Positions 19,778 to 28,317 of a stretch of DNA of 64,000 nt are shown here, in pieces. How positions within the stretch are numbered: position 1 is the stretch's first letter; each line of letters begins with the position of its first letter. The stretch is from Martinezella tropici (lineage in GTDB: Bacteria > Pseudomonadota > Alphaproteobacteria > Rhizobiales > Rhizobiaceae), in NCBI GenBank assembly GCA_000799755.1, contig JUHI01000017.1:84670-148669 (forward strand). The letters run 5' to 3'. Both the position numbers and the translations under genes were made by a program. The notes under the pieces were generated by a model, which did no database searches, had not been told where the DNA came from, and saw only the letters and a program-made list of their open reading frames with translations.

Positions 19778-20776
19778 TTGAAAACCGGCAGCGATATCAC
19801 GAGCATTCAATATCTGCGCGCCATCGCAGCAATTTCCGTTCTTTGTTTCCATGTCAGCGAGACATATGGCCTGAACTTCAAAATCGGGGCTGCGGGTGTC
19901 GATATATTCTTCGTCATCAGCGGCTTCATCATGTGGGTCACGACCGAGGGAAGATCGCTCGGTCCGCAGGAATTCATGTGGCGGCGGCTTATCAGAATAG
20001 TGCCGCTCTACTGGATTGCGACGGCAGCAACCTTCGTCGTCGCCGTGCTGAAACCGCAATTCTTCTTCGACACGAATTCGAGCGTCGAGAACTTGATCGG
20101 CTCTCTTTTCTTCGTGCCCTTCATGAAGGACGAAGCGCTGCATCCGGTCGTCGAACAGGGGTGGACGCTCTCCTACGAGATGTTCTTCTATCTCATCTTT
20201 TCGATTTCGCTGCTCGTGCCGGCGTTCAGGCGACTATGGTTCCTGATGGCGGCTCTGGTGGCCGTCGTGATTGCACATTACCTGCTGCCCCTCGGCTATC
20301 TCAGTGTTTTCAGCCAACCGGTCATTCTGGAATTTGCGGCCGGCATCGCCATCGGACGCCTGTGGAAACAGAGCTTTCGGCTGCCCTTTCCCGTCTCCAT
20401 CGGCTTGATGATCATCGGGTTCTCACTGCTGATCGCGAGCGGCCCGCTAATCCATTTGGAACGGGCCGTCCGGTGGGGCATACCGGCGGTGTTGCTGCTG
20501 TCGGGCGCTGTTTTCGCGGAGCGGGAGCGCGGCGTCCCTAAGGTGGCATTCCTGCATTTCCTGGGAGATGCCTCCTATTCTATCTACCTATGGCATGTGC
20601 TGACCGGCATCATGGTGACGGCACTGCTTTTGCGCATCGGGGTCCCGCACGGTCTGCAGCCTGTATTGATCGTATTGGGCTCGCTGGCCTTCGCCATCGT
20701 TTGCTACCTGTGCATCGAGCGCCCGATACAGCGAAGAATGCAATCGTCTCGCCAGCGCCCCGCTTATCGCAACTGA
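19778..20776 (+). CDS. Acyltransferase-3 family membrane protein (ExoZ/OafA-like)
   Basis: 332 residues, mostly hydrophobic, with about ten predicted membrane helices. Starts with the family motif SIQYLRAIAAISVLCFHV whose His is the proposed catalytic residue, then VDIFFVISGFIM and WRRLIRIVPLYW. Such proteins O-acetylate or otherwise acylate exopolysaccharide, LPS or other glycans on the membrane; ExoZ of rhizobial exopolysaccharide is the nearest model. Start is TTG with GAGGC upstream; no in-frame ATG fits the N-terminal motif. No polysaccharide genes adjoin it, so the substrate is unknown. Confidence 0.88.
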   Translation: MKTGSDITSIQYLRAIAAISVLCFHVSETYGLNFKIGAAGVDIFFVISGFIMWVTTEGRSLGPQEFMWRRLIRIVPLYWIATAATFVVAVLKPQFFFDTNSSVENLIGSLFFVPFMKDEALHPVVEQGWTLSYEMFFYLIFSISLLVPAFRRLWFLMAALVAVVIAHYLLPLGYLSVFSQPVILEFAAGIAIGRLWKQSFRLPFPVSIGLMIIGFSLLIASGPLIHLERAVRWGIPAVLLLSGAVFAERERGVPKVAFLHFLGDASYSIYLWHVLTGIMVTALLLRIGVPHGLQPVLIVLGSLAFAIVCYLCIERPIQRRMQSSRQRPAYRN

Positions 20777-20864
20777 CGGGCAAGAACAGAGCACAGCAGT
20801 CCCAAACGCCTTGAGATCGGAATTGCATGCGTACGGCGTCAGGGAGTAGATAAACCAAAGAGAT

Positions 20865-21992
20865 TTACGGCACCGTCCCCGACACTTTTGCCGTCCCGTC
20901 AATGACCGGGCAGGATGGCGGCACCGGCCGATCGAATAGCACGGCAATGCCGCAATCCGAGGTGAACATCGCCTCGTCGTCATGCCCCACGCCAGGCACT
21001 TCGACGACCTTCTGATTGAGATCGGATGGATGCCGCTTCTTCATGTAGTCGAAATAGGTCAGCCCGCGTGCAAGCCGATATGGCCCCTGCGCCATCGCCC
21101 CGCAGGAGCGGTCGATGAAATGGGTGTAGGGATTGGTGTCGGCCTGGCCCAGCAGATAGACAACATTGCGCGCGGCATATCTGGTTTCAAGGGTCTTCGG
21201 GTCCTGCGAGGATACGTATGGCGGCGCGCCGGCCAGCCCGTAGCGCCACTGCGTCGCCTTGGGGCATGCGGCCAGCCCCGCCTGCTGATCCGGCAAGGCC
21301 GGCCGCTCATCGTCGAAATAGAGATAGCTCGAGGGATTGGCGACGACGTAGCGAACGGAGATGCCGGCGCTCGTCAAATCCTCCGCTTCCTTTCCGACCA
21401 CGGCATAGCGCTGGACTAGCTGGGCTCCTGCCGAGTGCCCCATCACGACGATGGTCTTCAGGGAGGGATAAAGACGGCGATCGGCAAAATGCTGCAATAG
21501 GGCATCGAGCGCGGCGAAAGAGCTGATCGGCGCCGGCTGGCGCGCCGGCTCTCCGCCCTTCCAGCCATTTTGCGTCCAGGCCAGCGTTTGCGCCGAGAGC
21601 GAGAAGGCGTTCACATCCGGTTTTATCAGGAATTGCGGCGCAACCACCATCGCACCGTCGGCGAGATCGTCTGCCTTTGCCAGCACTTCCTGTCCGGTTG
21701 CATAATAGGCATCGGCGTTTCGGAGCGTGCCATGGATGATGATCAGCACCTTCGTCACGTCGGGCGATGCCGCTTCGATCGCGTGATCCGCATAGACGGG
21801 CAGCTCGCCCTTCCCCTCCGGCGTGTCGAGGAGCAGGCGTTGGTCCGCGACCTCCTTGACGGGTTGCTCGAGCCGCGCATGCTGGGAATCGGCATCGGCT
21901 GACCACGCTTCGCTCGACATGCCGATGGCGACTGCTGCTGCGATCGACAGTCGGGCGCAAACCCTACCCTGAATGCTTCTCAGAATCTTCAT
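20865..21992 (-). CDS. Exported alpha/beta hydrolase
   Basis: 375 residues. Signal peptide about residues 1-31 (basic start, then AAAVAIGMSSEAWSA). The alpha/beta hydrolase domain shows IIHGTLRN (oxyanion strand), GHSAG with nucleophile Ser187, and a late GVGHDDEAM histidine. Four cysteines in the mature part could form disulfides, consistent with the periplasm. Substrate unknown; similarity in outline to fungal/bacterial esterases with an NPYTHFIDRSCGA segment. Converges on the acyltransferase gene. Confidence 0.8.
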   Translation of the reverse strand: MKILRSIQGRVCARLSIAAAVAIGMSSEAWSADADSQHARLEQPVKEVADQRLLLDTPEGKGELPVYADHAIEAASPDVTKVLIIIHGTLRNADAYYATGQEVLAKADDLADGAMVVAPQFLIKPDVNAFSLSAQTLAWTQNGWKGGEPARQPAPISSFAALDALLQHFADRRLYPSLKTIVVMGHSAGAQLVQRYAVVGKEAEDLTSAGISVRYVVANPSSYLYFDDERPALPDQQAGLAACPKATQWRYGLAGAPPYVSSQDPKTLETRYAARNVVYLLGQADTNPYTHFIDRSCGAMAQGPYRLARGLTYFDYMKKRHPSDLNQKVVEVPGVGHDDEAMFTSDCGIAVLFDRPVPPSCPVIDGTAKVSGTVP

Positions 21993-22298
21993 CTGTAAAA
22001 ACTCGGCTGAGGCGGATGACCATGAATATAGCGACTTCCAGCCAAGCGGAAGACGGCGGGCGACCCAATCATGTACCAGCTTGGTTGGAAGTCGCGCCGA
22101 TTGAACGAGAGAGCGAACCGGAATCCGTCGCCCGACCGAAAGTTTCTCTTCCGCGCGGCAAGCAGGTTGCCTAGAAAGCGTCGCCTATGAACATCAGTCC
22201 GCCAGCGATCTCACCTCGCCCTTCCGAAAAGCTGCGACAGAGCGCGCAACCCGTGGCATAAGGCCCCCGAAAAGAGTTTCTTCGGGCCACGCGTAACC
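21993..22298. other. Divergent intergenic region with long inverted repeat
   Basis: 306 bases between the exported hydrolase and ABC-F genes. Its notable content is the 17-bp inverted repeat at 22031-22095 (separate entry). No ORF or RNA gene recognised. Confidence 0.5.
22031..22095. repeat. 17-bp inverted repeat with 31-bp centre
   Basis: Arm 22031-22047 (GCGACTTCCAGCCAAGC) and arm 22079-22095 are complementary at 16 of 17 positions. Could form a cruciform or RNA hairpin, be a regulator site, or be a remnant of a small mobile element. Confidence 0.75.
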
Positions 22299-23921
22299 AT
22301 GATTCGTATCGAGAATATCAGCAAGCAGAACAGCCACCGCATCCTCTTCATCGAGGCATCCGCGGCACTCAACAGGGGTGAGAGCGTCGGGCTCGTAGGG
22401 CCGAACGGCGCCGGCAAGACGACGCTTTTCCGCATGATCACCGGCCAGGAACTACCCGACGAAGGGCAGGTTTCCGTCGATAAGGGCGTCACGATCGGCT
22501 ACTTCAATCAGGACGTCGGTGAAATGGAAGGCCGCAGCGCCGTTGCCGAAGTCATGGAGGGCGCCGGCCCTGTCAGCGCCGTTGCCGCCGAGCTGCGCGA
22601 GCTGGAAGCCGCGATGAGCGATCCGGACCAGGCCGACAGGATGGACGAGATCATCGAGCGCTATGGCGAGGTTCAGGCCCGCTATGAGGAACTGGACGGC
22701 TATGCGCTGGAGGGCCGCGCCCGCGAAGTGCTGGCCGGCCTGAGCTTCACCCAGGAGATGATGGACGGCGATGTCGGCGGACTTTCGGGCGGCTGGAAGA
22801 TGCGCGTGGCGCTCGCCCGCATCCTGCTGATGCGCCCCGACGTCATGCTGCTCGACGAACCGAGCAACCATCTCGACCTCGAAAGCCTGATCTGGCTCGA
22901 ATCCTTCCTGAAGGGTTACGAGGGCGCGCTTCTGATGACGTCGCACGACCGTGAGTTCATGAACCGCATCGTCAGCAAGATCATCGAGATCGATGCCGGC
23001 AACCTGACCAGCTATTCGGGCGACTATGAGTTCTACGAGCAGCAGCGGGCGCAAAACGAAAAGCAGCAGCAGGCGCAGTTCGAGCGCCAGCAGGCCATGC
23101 TCGCCAAGGAAATCAAGTTCATCGAGCGCTTCAAGGCGCGCGCTTCGCATGCCTCGCAGGTGCAGAGCCGCGTGAAGAAGCTGGAAAAGATCGACCGCGT
23201 CGAGCCGCCGAAGCGCCGCCAGACGGTCGCCTTCGAATTTCAGCCGGCACCCCGCTCGGGCGAAGACGTGGCCGTGCTGAAGAATGTCTACAAGAAATAC
23301 GGCAGCCGCAGCATCTATGAAGGACTGGATTTCATGGTTCGCCGCCGCGAACGCTGGTGCATCATGGGCATCAACGGCGCCGGCAAATCCACGCTTTTGA
23401 AACTGGTGGCTGGCTCGACGCAACCGGATGAGGGCAGCGTCGCCCTCGGCGCGAGCGTCAAGATGGGATATTTCGCCCAGCACGCCATGGATCTGCTCGA
23501 CGGCGAGCGCACCGTGTTTCAGCAACTCGAACACGATTTTCCGCAGGCAGGCCAAGGCGCACTGCGGGCGCTGGCCGGTTGCTTCGGCTTCTCCGGCGAC
23601 GATGTGGAAAAGAAGTGCCGGGTGCTGTCGGGCGGCGAGAAGGCGCGGCTCGTCATGGCCATCATGCTCTTCGACCCGCCGAACCTGCTGATCCTGGACG
23701 AGCCGACGAACCATCTCGATCTCGACACCAAGGAAATGCTCATCCATGCGTTGTCGCAATATGAAGGGACGATGCTGTTCGTCTCGCACGACCGACATTT
23801 CCTGGCGGCGCTCTCCAACCGCGTGCTGGAGCTGACGCCCGAAGGCGTCCACCAATATACCGGCGGCTACACGGAATATGTGGAGCGCACCGGCTACGAG
23901 GCGCCCGGTCTCAGGAGCTGA
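22299..23921 (+). CDS. ABC-F family ATPase (translation factor-like)
   Basis: 540 residues with two ABC cassettes and no membrane segment. Cassette 1: Walker A GPNGAGKT (residues 34-41), signature LSGGWKMRVALA, Walker B LLLDEPSNHLDL. A charged helical linker (residues about 240-310, rich in Gln/Lys/Glu) joins to cassette 2 with GINGAGKST, LSGGEKARL and ILDEPTNHLDL. ABC-F proteins act on the ribosome E site to relieve stalling. Which subgroup (YbiT, Uup, EttA) is not settled; the sequence is closest in layout to YbiT/Uup. ATG at 22299 has no strong ribosome site. Confidence 0.9.
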   Translation: MIRIENISKQNSHRILFIEASAALNRGESVGLVGPNGAGKTTLFRMITGQELPDEGQVSVDKGVTIGYFNQDVGEMEGRSAVAEVMEGAGPVSAVAAELRELEAAMSDPDQADRMDEIIERYGEVQARYEELDGYALEGRAREVLAGLSFTQEMMDGDVGGLSGGWKMRVALARILLMRPDVMLLDEPSNHLDLESLIWLESFLKGYEGALLMTSHDREFMNRIVSKIIEIDAGNLTSYSGDYEFYEQQRAQNEKQQQAQFERQQAMLAKEIKFIERFKARASHASQVQSRVKKLEKIDRVEPPKRRQTVAFEFQPAPRSGEDVAVLKNVYKKYGSRSIYEGLDFMVRRRERWCIMGINGAGKSTLLKLVAGSTQPDEGSVALGASVKMGYFAQHAMDLLDGERTVFQQLEHDFPQAGQGALRALAGCFGFSGDDVEKKCRVLSGGEKARLVMAIMLFDPPNLLILDEPTNHLDLDTKEMLIHALSQYEGTMLFVSHDRHFLAALSNRVLELTPEGVHQYTGGYTEYVERTGYEAPGLRS

Positions 23922-23938
23922 TATCAGCAGAACCGACG

Positions 23939-24952
23939 CTATTGCGTGTTGGCCGAGGGCACAGCGCCGGCGTTGATCACCGCCACGGGCGCTGTCCTGC
24001 CACGCACACGGATTTCGATGCGGCGGCGTGACTCGACGGCGCCGCGCTGGCCGGAGGTGACGGTATCGCCGGGCAGGATCAGTTGCGCGGCGGACATCGG
24101 CAGGATGGTGGCATCCTTCAGCTTCGGATTGGCCCGTAGCACATTGGCAACGGCAATGGCGCGGGCAAGACCAAGGCCGGCATTGTCAGCTGGCAGCAGT
24201 GCCGAGACCGGCAGCCTGCCGTCCATCGCGCTGATGATCGTATCGTCCAGATTGGATTTTTCCCGCGCCACCGGCTGTTCGTCGGTGTGGCCGATCACTT
24301 CGACGATATTGGCGCCATAGAGGCTCAGATTGCTGGCGATTTCGTCCGTGATCGTCGTGCTGAGAAGCTGGGAGAAGGTGCCCGTGAGCTCTGCGCTTCC
24401 TGATTGGAAATAGTTCTTCTTGGCATCGTCGAGATTGATGATGGGCGGCCAGTCGTGCATGCCCTTTCCACCGCCACTGTCGGCCAGAAGCTTGTTGACC
24501 TCGTCGGGCGCTGACGCCAGCGAGACGCCGTGTTGCTTCAGAACGGCCGCGACCTTGGACAGCGACTGCAGATCGGCCGATGTCGCGCCCTGATCCGCCA
24601 TGCTGTCGAGCGTCTCTTTCGCCAGCACCAGTTCCCGCCATTGCTTGTCCACCACGGCTTTGTCGGCGGCTGACAGATCGCTGGAGACGACCTTGGACTG
24701 CAGCAGGACGATCTCGGCCGCCTGCTCCGCCCGCTTCTTCTCCAGCACGGCGACCTGCTGCTCAGCTTTCTCAAGCTTGCGCTCGACTTCGTAGCGCTTG
24801 TTTCTCTCTGCCGAAATCAAGGCGGCCGCCACGAGCAGAAGACAAAACACCAGGAGCAACATGGATTCGGCCATCGTCAGGCCAAGGATGAGACCACGAT
24901 TGTAGCCCCTATGCTCCAGTTTCGGCTGCGTGTCCGAGCCTTCTGTTACCAT
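23939..24952 (-). CDS. MotB/OmpA-like stator-type protein
   Basis: 337 residues from the ATG at 24952 (a GTG at 24961 is an alternative). Topology: short cytoplasmic N-terminus, one TM helix about residues 21-47 (LILGLTMAESMLLLVF) with acidic Glu29 inside it, a coiled coil about 48-90, and a C-terminal OmpA-like peptidoglycan-binding domain (VIGHTDEQPV ... ESRRRIEIRVR). This is MotB/ZorB architecture: a proton-accepting TM residue plus a cell-wall anchor. The ATG overlaps the stop of the preceding MotA-like gene (ATGGTAA), indicating translational coupling. Last gene of a four-gene operon. Function of the complex unknown. Confidence 0.8.
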   Translation of the reverse strand: MVTEGSDTQPKLEHRGYNRGLILGLTMAESMLLLVFCLLLVAAALISAERNKRYEVERKLEKAEQQVAVLEKKRAEQAAEIVLLQSKVVSSDLSAADKAVVDKQWRELVLAKETLDSMADQGATSADLQSLSKVAAVLKQHGVSLASAPDEVNKLLADSGGGKGMHDWPPIINLDDAKKNYFQSGSAELTGTFSQLLSTTITDEIASNLSLYGANIVEVIGHTDEQPVAREKSNLDDTIISAMDGRLPVSALLPADNAGLGLARAIAVANVLRANPKLKDATILPMSAAQLILPGDTVTSGQRGAVESRRRIEIRVRGRTAPVAVINAGAVPSANTQ

Positions 24953-25884
24953 AGATGCCACCAGCGTTTTCGCGGTTCGGCTTCTATTTCGGACGCGACG
25001 CGATCATCGGCTTCCGGCTTCGGCAGCGGCGCCTGCCCCATCGCTTCCGCCATGCGTCCGAGCGCCAGTTCGATGTTGCGCAGCGGCTGCAATTGCGCCT
25101 CCGACATCTCCTTGATCGCGGTAATCGCCGGCGCCAGTTCGGCGCGCACGACATCCTCCGGCGAGCGGATCTCCTCCAGCTTCCTGCCGACATTCTCGAC
25201 GGCGGCGCCGAAGGTGCCGATGATCTCCGAAAGCTGCGATGTCGTCGCCGTCAGCTGCGCGGCGGCGTCATTGATGGGGGTTACCGCCTGCTTCGCCAGC
25301 ATTTCCAGGATCTTGTTGATCTCCTGGCCGTTGCGCTCGGCCTGCCGCGCAATCTCCTCGAACCCTTCCGACAGCATCTGGTTGCTGACGCGCCGGTAAT
25401 GCGAGAATTCGCGCGACGAGGAATCGAGTTCGGTTCGAACCCGCCGCGTCATCTCGGCAAGCTCGTGGCGCACGCTGCGCTCGATGTCGATCGGATCGCG
25501 CCGCATCTGGTTGAAGAGAATGCGCAGCGTCACGCCGGCGATGGTCGAGGTAACGGCGATGCCGAAATTGCGAACGATGGTTTCGATCGATGTTTCGCCG
25601 GCGAAGAGATAGAGCGATACGCCGAGGCTCGAGAGGGTGAACAGGAAACCCATATAATAGAGATTGTCGCCCGCCTGCTCGTTGTGCAGCCGAAATCCGG
25701 CAACGGCCAGCGACACAATGAAGTAAATCGCCATCAGCACCAGCGGCACGCCTGTCACGATCGGCAGCGACCAACCCATGAGCTTCGACGACCAGATGAA
25801 GATCATGCCGGCAATGGTGATGGAGGCGAAAAGCACCATCGGCCCGTAATCCCGGATGAGATATCTGGCGTCGGTATTGGCCAT
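24946..25884 (-). CDS. MotA/ExbB-like four-TM protein with coiled-coil tail
   Basis: 312 residues. Four hydrophobic segments at about 15-35, 39-66, 74-93 and 103-125; the last two contain polar residues (GFLFTLSSLGVSL, FGIAVTSTIAGVTLRILFNQM) as in the pore helices of MotA/TolQ/ExbB/ZorA proton channels. The remaining 185 residues form an amphipathic coiled-coil tail towards the cytoplasm, ending in KRWWHLW. It lies directly before the MotB/OmpA-like gene, the expected partner. It starts at ATG 25884 overlapping the stop of the vWA-like gene by one base. Homology to the channel family is judged by eye. Confidence 0.7.
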   Translation of the reverse strand: MANTDARYLIRDYGPMVLFASITIAGMIFIWSSKLMGWSLPIVTGVPLVLMAIYFIVSLAVAGFRLHNEQAGDNLYYMGFLFTLSSLGVSLYLFAGETSIETIVRNFGIAVTSTIAGVTLRILFNQMRRDPIDIERSVRHELAEMTRRVRTELDSSSREFSHYRRVSNQMLSEGFEEIARQAERNGQEINKILEMLAKQAVTPINDAAAQLTATTSQLSEIIGTFGAAVENVGRKLEEIRSPEDVVRAELAPAITAIKEMSEAQLQPLRNIELALGRMAEAMGQAPLPKPEADDRVASEIEAEPRKRWWHLW

Positions 25885-26702
25885 CAGCGTATCCCCTCCA
25901 ATCGCACGAAGCCGTCGAAATAACCGTTATTGCCCTTGATCCATTGCGCCCAGAAGTTTGCGAGGTCTTCCATGGTGAACTTGATGTTCGGCCGTTGAAA
26001 GGCGAGGATCTTGACCGTGACGCCATCCAGCGACGTGCGAAAACGGTCGTTTGCCGGGCTGTGCTGGTATTTCTGATAGGAGGCGCCGTCGCGGTAATTC
26101 GAGAAGGCGGGCGTGTGTTCGAGCATGTCGGAGGCAATATAAAGGCGCTTCGGGATACCGGCCGGCGCGTTGGCAAAAACCTCCAGATTGATCTTTTGAA
26201 TGGCCGCCATGATCGGCGACAGCCTGCCGGACTCGCCTGCTGTCAGCTTGCCCGCGATCTCGGTGAGCGGCTTCTGGAAGCCCTTCTCCCATCGTGCCTG
26301 CGCGAGCCGCGGATTGCTGGTCCATTCGTCGACATTCGCACCACTTCCCGGATTGCAGCCGTGGAAGGTCTGGATCAGCTCGCCTTCCTTTTCGGTGAGC
26401 GCATAGATATCGATGGCCCCGCCGACCGGCACATCCGCCACGATCTTCTGGAACTGGTTGCGGAGATCGAGCGCCGTCGAGTCGGCGATGGGATCGGTGA
26501 CGTCGAGCAATATGGCCGTTTCCGCCTTCGGGCCGTCCACCGGGCAAAGCGACGCCTGATCGACGGCGACATTGCTGGCCGCCTTGTAACGCAGCCAACC
26601 ATAGGCACCGACGATCCCGAGCGACAGGACCGCAAGGCAAACCGTTGCGATGATGAGACCGGCGGACCCGCCGCGCCGGCTACGCCGCTTGCGTCGCGCC
26701 AA
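25884..26702 (-). CDS. Membrane-anchored extracytoplasmic vWA-like protein
   Basis: 272 residues from a TTG start at 26702, chosen because GGAGAG lies six bases before it and the longer in-frame ORF to 26807 would read far into the upstream gene. Basic RRKRRSRR N-terminus, TM helix about residues 13-35, then a soluble extracytoplasmic domain. That domain begins AILLDVTDP, a degenerate von Willebrand A/MIDAS-like strand, and later has LYIASDMLEH, the position of the vWA DG loop. Two cysteines (LCPVDG, HGCNPG) may form a disulfide. Overlaps the preceding gene by 23 bases. Proposed structural or sensing partner of the MotAB-like pair; the vWA call is tentative. Confidence 0.65.
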   Translation of the reverse strand: MARRKRRSRRGGSAGLIIATVCLAVLSLGIVGAYGWLRYKAASNVAVDQASLCPVDGPKAETAILLDVTDPIADSTALDLRNQFQKIVADVPVGGAIDIYALTEKEGELIQTFHGCNPGSGANVDEWTSNPRLAQARWEKGFQKPLTEIAGKLTAGESGRLSPIMAAIQKINLEVFANAPAGIPKRLYIASDMLEHTPAFSNYRDGASYQKYQHSPANDRFRTSLDGVTVKILAFQRPNIKFTMEDLANFWAQWIKGNNGYFDGFVRLEGIR

Positions 26703-28128
26703 GGATGCTCTCCGGGAAAAGATTATCGAGCTGGTGATATTTCTCGATGGCGCGCTCGAATTCGTCGCCGATCCGCTTGATCTGCTCCGAAAGCTCCGCC
26801 TGCGCACTCTGGATGCGCGATCCCAGCACCTTATCGTCCCACTCCTCCTCGGTGCGGATGACAGGCGTCAGACGCTCCATCCTGTACGCAGCCTTGAAAT
26901 AGGAGGGCTCAGGCTCGCTTCGCGCAGCCCGGTTGGCGTCGCGATAGGAGGTGAGCAGCACATTGGCGGAACGCTCGAGGTGGTTCTGGTGTTCGGCAAA
27001 GAGCCCCGCCGTCCTCGCGCGATGGGCGATGATGGCGGCCGTTTCCTGCCGGCGAAGGGAAAGATCACGGATGATCTCCTCGATCTTGCTGTTGTGCTCA
27101 TCGCGGATTTCGCGGAGATCCTCGATCAGATCCAGCTTGCGGTCGATATAATTGTCCCGCGCCGCATCGAGACGCTTCTGCACGCCGGCAAAACCCGGAT
27201 AGGGATCGGTCAGATAGCAGCCATCGATGAAGGCGACGAGCGAGAACATCAGGCCGATGGCAAAGAGCATCCAGGAGTTCAGCTCCTGCAGCCCGAGGGG
27301 TGCCGCCTTAAGGCGTTGGATCACCTCGGCGCCAGCCCCGCTCAAAATCGTCGCCGAGACTTCGCGGTAATGCGCCAATGCAATGTTGATGCCCAGCGCG
27401 ACGGCGACATAGGCGACAAGCCCGAGGAGGCCAAGCAGCTTCAGTGCAAAGGAGCGATGCACCAGAAAGCGCACGCAGAAGAAGGAGAACATCAGTGCCG
27501 TGCCGATGTTCAGGAAGGCGAAGGCTGCCGCTTCCGTCACACCGCCGACGAGACCCTGTTCGCTTCCCTTGGCGAGAAAACTGCCGTTCATCACCATTTC
27601 GATGAGCACGAGGAAAACGATGAGCGAAACCTTGAAGCCCCATGCCGCCCGGCTGGAAACCTTTGCTGCCCGCTGCAGCTTGTGCTTCGCCTTGAAGCCG
27701 ACCATTTCGTCCTCGGCGGTCTTCAGGTTGCGGCGCAGACCATGCAGTTCATCGACGCCGCTTGCCACCTCCGCCTTGAAATCCGAGACGCTGGACGCGT
27801 TCGCCTGACGGATCAGCCCGAACTGCCCTTCGAAATCGAGATTGCGCAGGCGGCTGTCGAAGGTCTGGAACTGATCTTCGAGGATCTGGTAGGAGCTTTT
27901 CTTCTCCGCCTCCACCCAGGCGACGATACGCTGCTCCGTCTCGTCATGCGATTGCGCATCGGGCGGCGGCCGGTTCTGCCGGCCGGCAGCGGCTCCTTTT
28001 TCCTTCAGGTCGAGGGTCGCACCAAGCTTTTCGATATCGACGACGGGAAACACGTCCGTCGAGGCGCGGAAATCATGGCTGGTCTCCCGAACGCTATCCC
28101 AGAGACGGTTGAGGGCTTCGAAACGCAA
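26680..28128 (-). CDS. Multi-TM coiled-coil protein (DUF4407-like), first gene of stator-like operon
   Basis: 482 residues. N-terminal 160 residues are soluble and partly coiled-coil; four TM segments at about 163-183, 198-222, 228-254 and 284-305; a long C-terminal coiled coil (about 315-470) rich in Arg/Glu/Asp. The TM-plus-long-helix layout recalls DUF4407 membrane proteins; assignment is by eye. TTG start at 28128 with GGGGAAG just upstream; an in-frame stop lies shortly before, so no other start fits. First of four overlapping genes; 189 bp separate it from the SARP gene upstream. Confidence 0.7.
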   Translation of the reverse strand: MRFEALNRLWDSVRETSHDFRASTDVFPVVDIEKLGATLDLKEKGAAAGRQNRPPPDAQSHDETEQRIVAWVEAEKKSSYQILEDQFQTFDSRLRNLDFEGQFGLIRQANASSVSDFKAEVASGVDELHGLRRNLKTAEDEMVGFKAKHKLQRAAKVSSRAAWGFKVSLIVFLVLIEMVMNGSFLAKGSEQGLVGGVTEAAAFAFLNIGTALMFSFFCVRFLVHRSFALKLLGLLGLVAYVAVALGINIALAHYREVSATILSGAGAEVIQRLKAAPLGLQELNSWMLFAIGLMFSLVAFIDGCYLTDPYPGFAGVQKRLDAARDNYIDRKLDLIEDLREIRDEHNSKIEEIIRDLSLRRQETAAIIAHRARTAGLFAEHQNHLERSANVLLTSYRDANRAARSEPEPSYFKAAYRMERLTPVIRTEEEWDDKVLGSRIQSAQAELSEQIKRIGDEFERAIEKYHQLDNLFPESILGATQAA

Positions 28129-28317
28129 CGATCTTCCCCGGCGAATTCATCAACTTAGAAAGGACAATTGAGAGATCGATACCGCACTGGTTGTCCACGG
28201 TCCAGCGCGATGTGAGGAGGTTAGGATGCGATTGTGGTAAAGGCTAGCCCAAGCCCGCAGCGATTGGAAAACATCCGACGGCAAGGACCAGCGCTCGCTC
28301 ATCGCCACGGATCGCTG

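Noticed and set aside
19625..20143. 172-aa minus-strand frame upstream of the acyltransferase
   Set aside because: Mostly antisense to the acyltransferase, no ribosome site, no recognisable domain.
22452..23855. 467-aa open frame antisense to the ABC-F gene
   Set aside because: Opposite intact Walker motifs; Leu/His/Ala-rich shadow translation.
23939..28128. Zorya anti-phage system
   Set aside because: MotA/MotB-like pair fits, but no ZorC (EH signature), ZorD helicase or ZorE nuclease is present and two other subunits replace them; name not applied.
26650..28158. 502-aa open frame antisense to the first gene of the stator-like operon
   Set aside because: No TM or domain signal, whereas the minus-strand frame has clear TM helices, coiled coils and ribosome sites linked to its neighbours.
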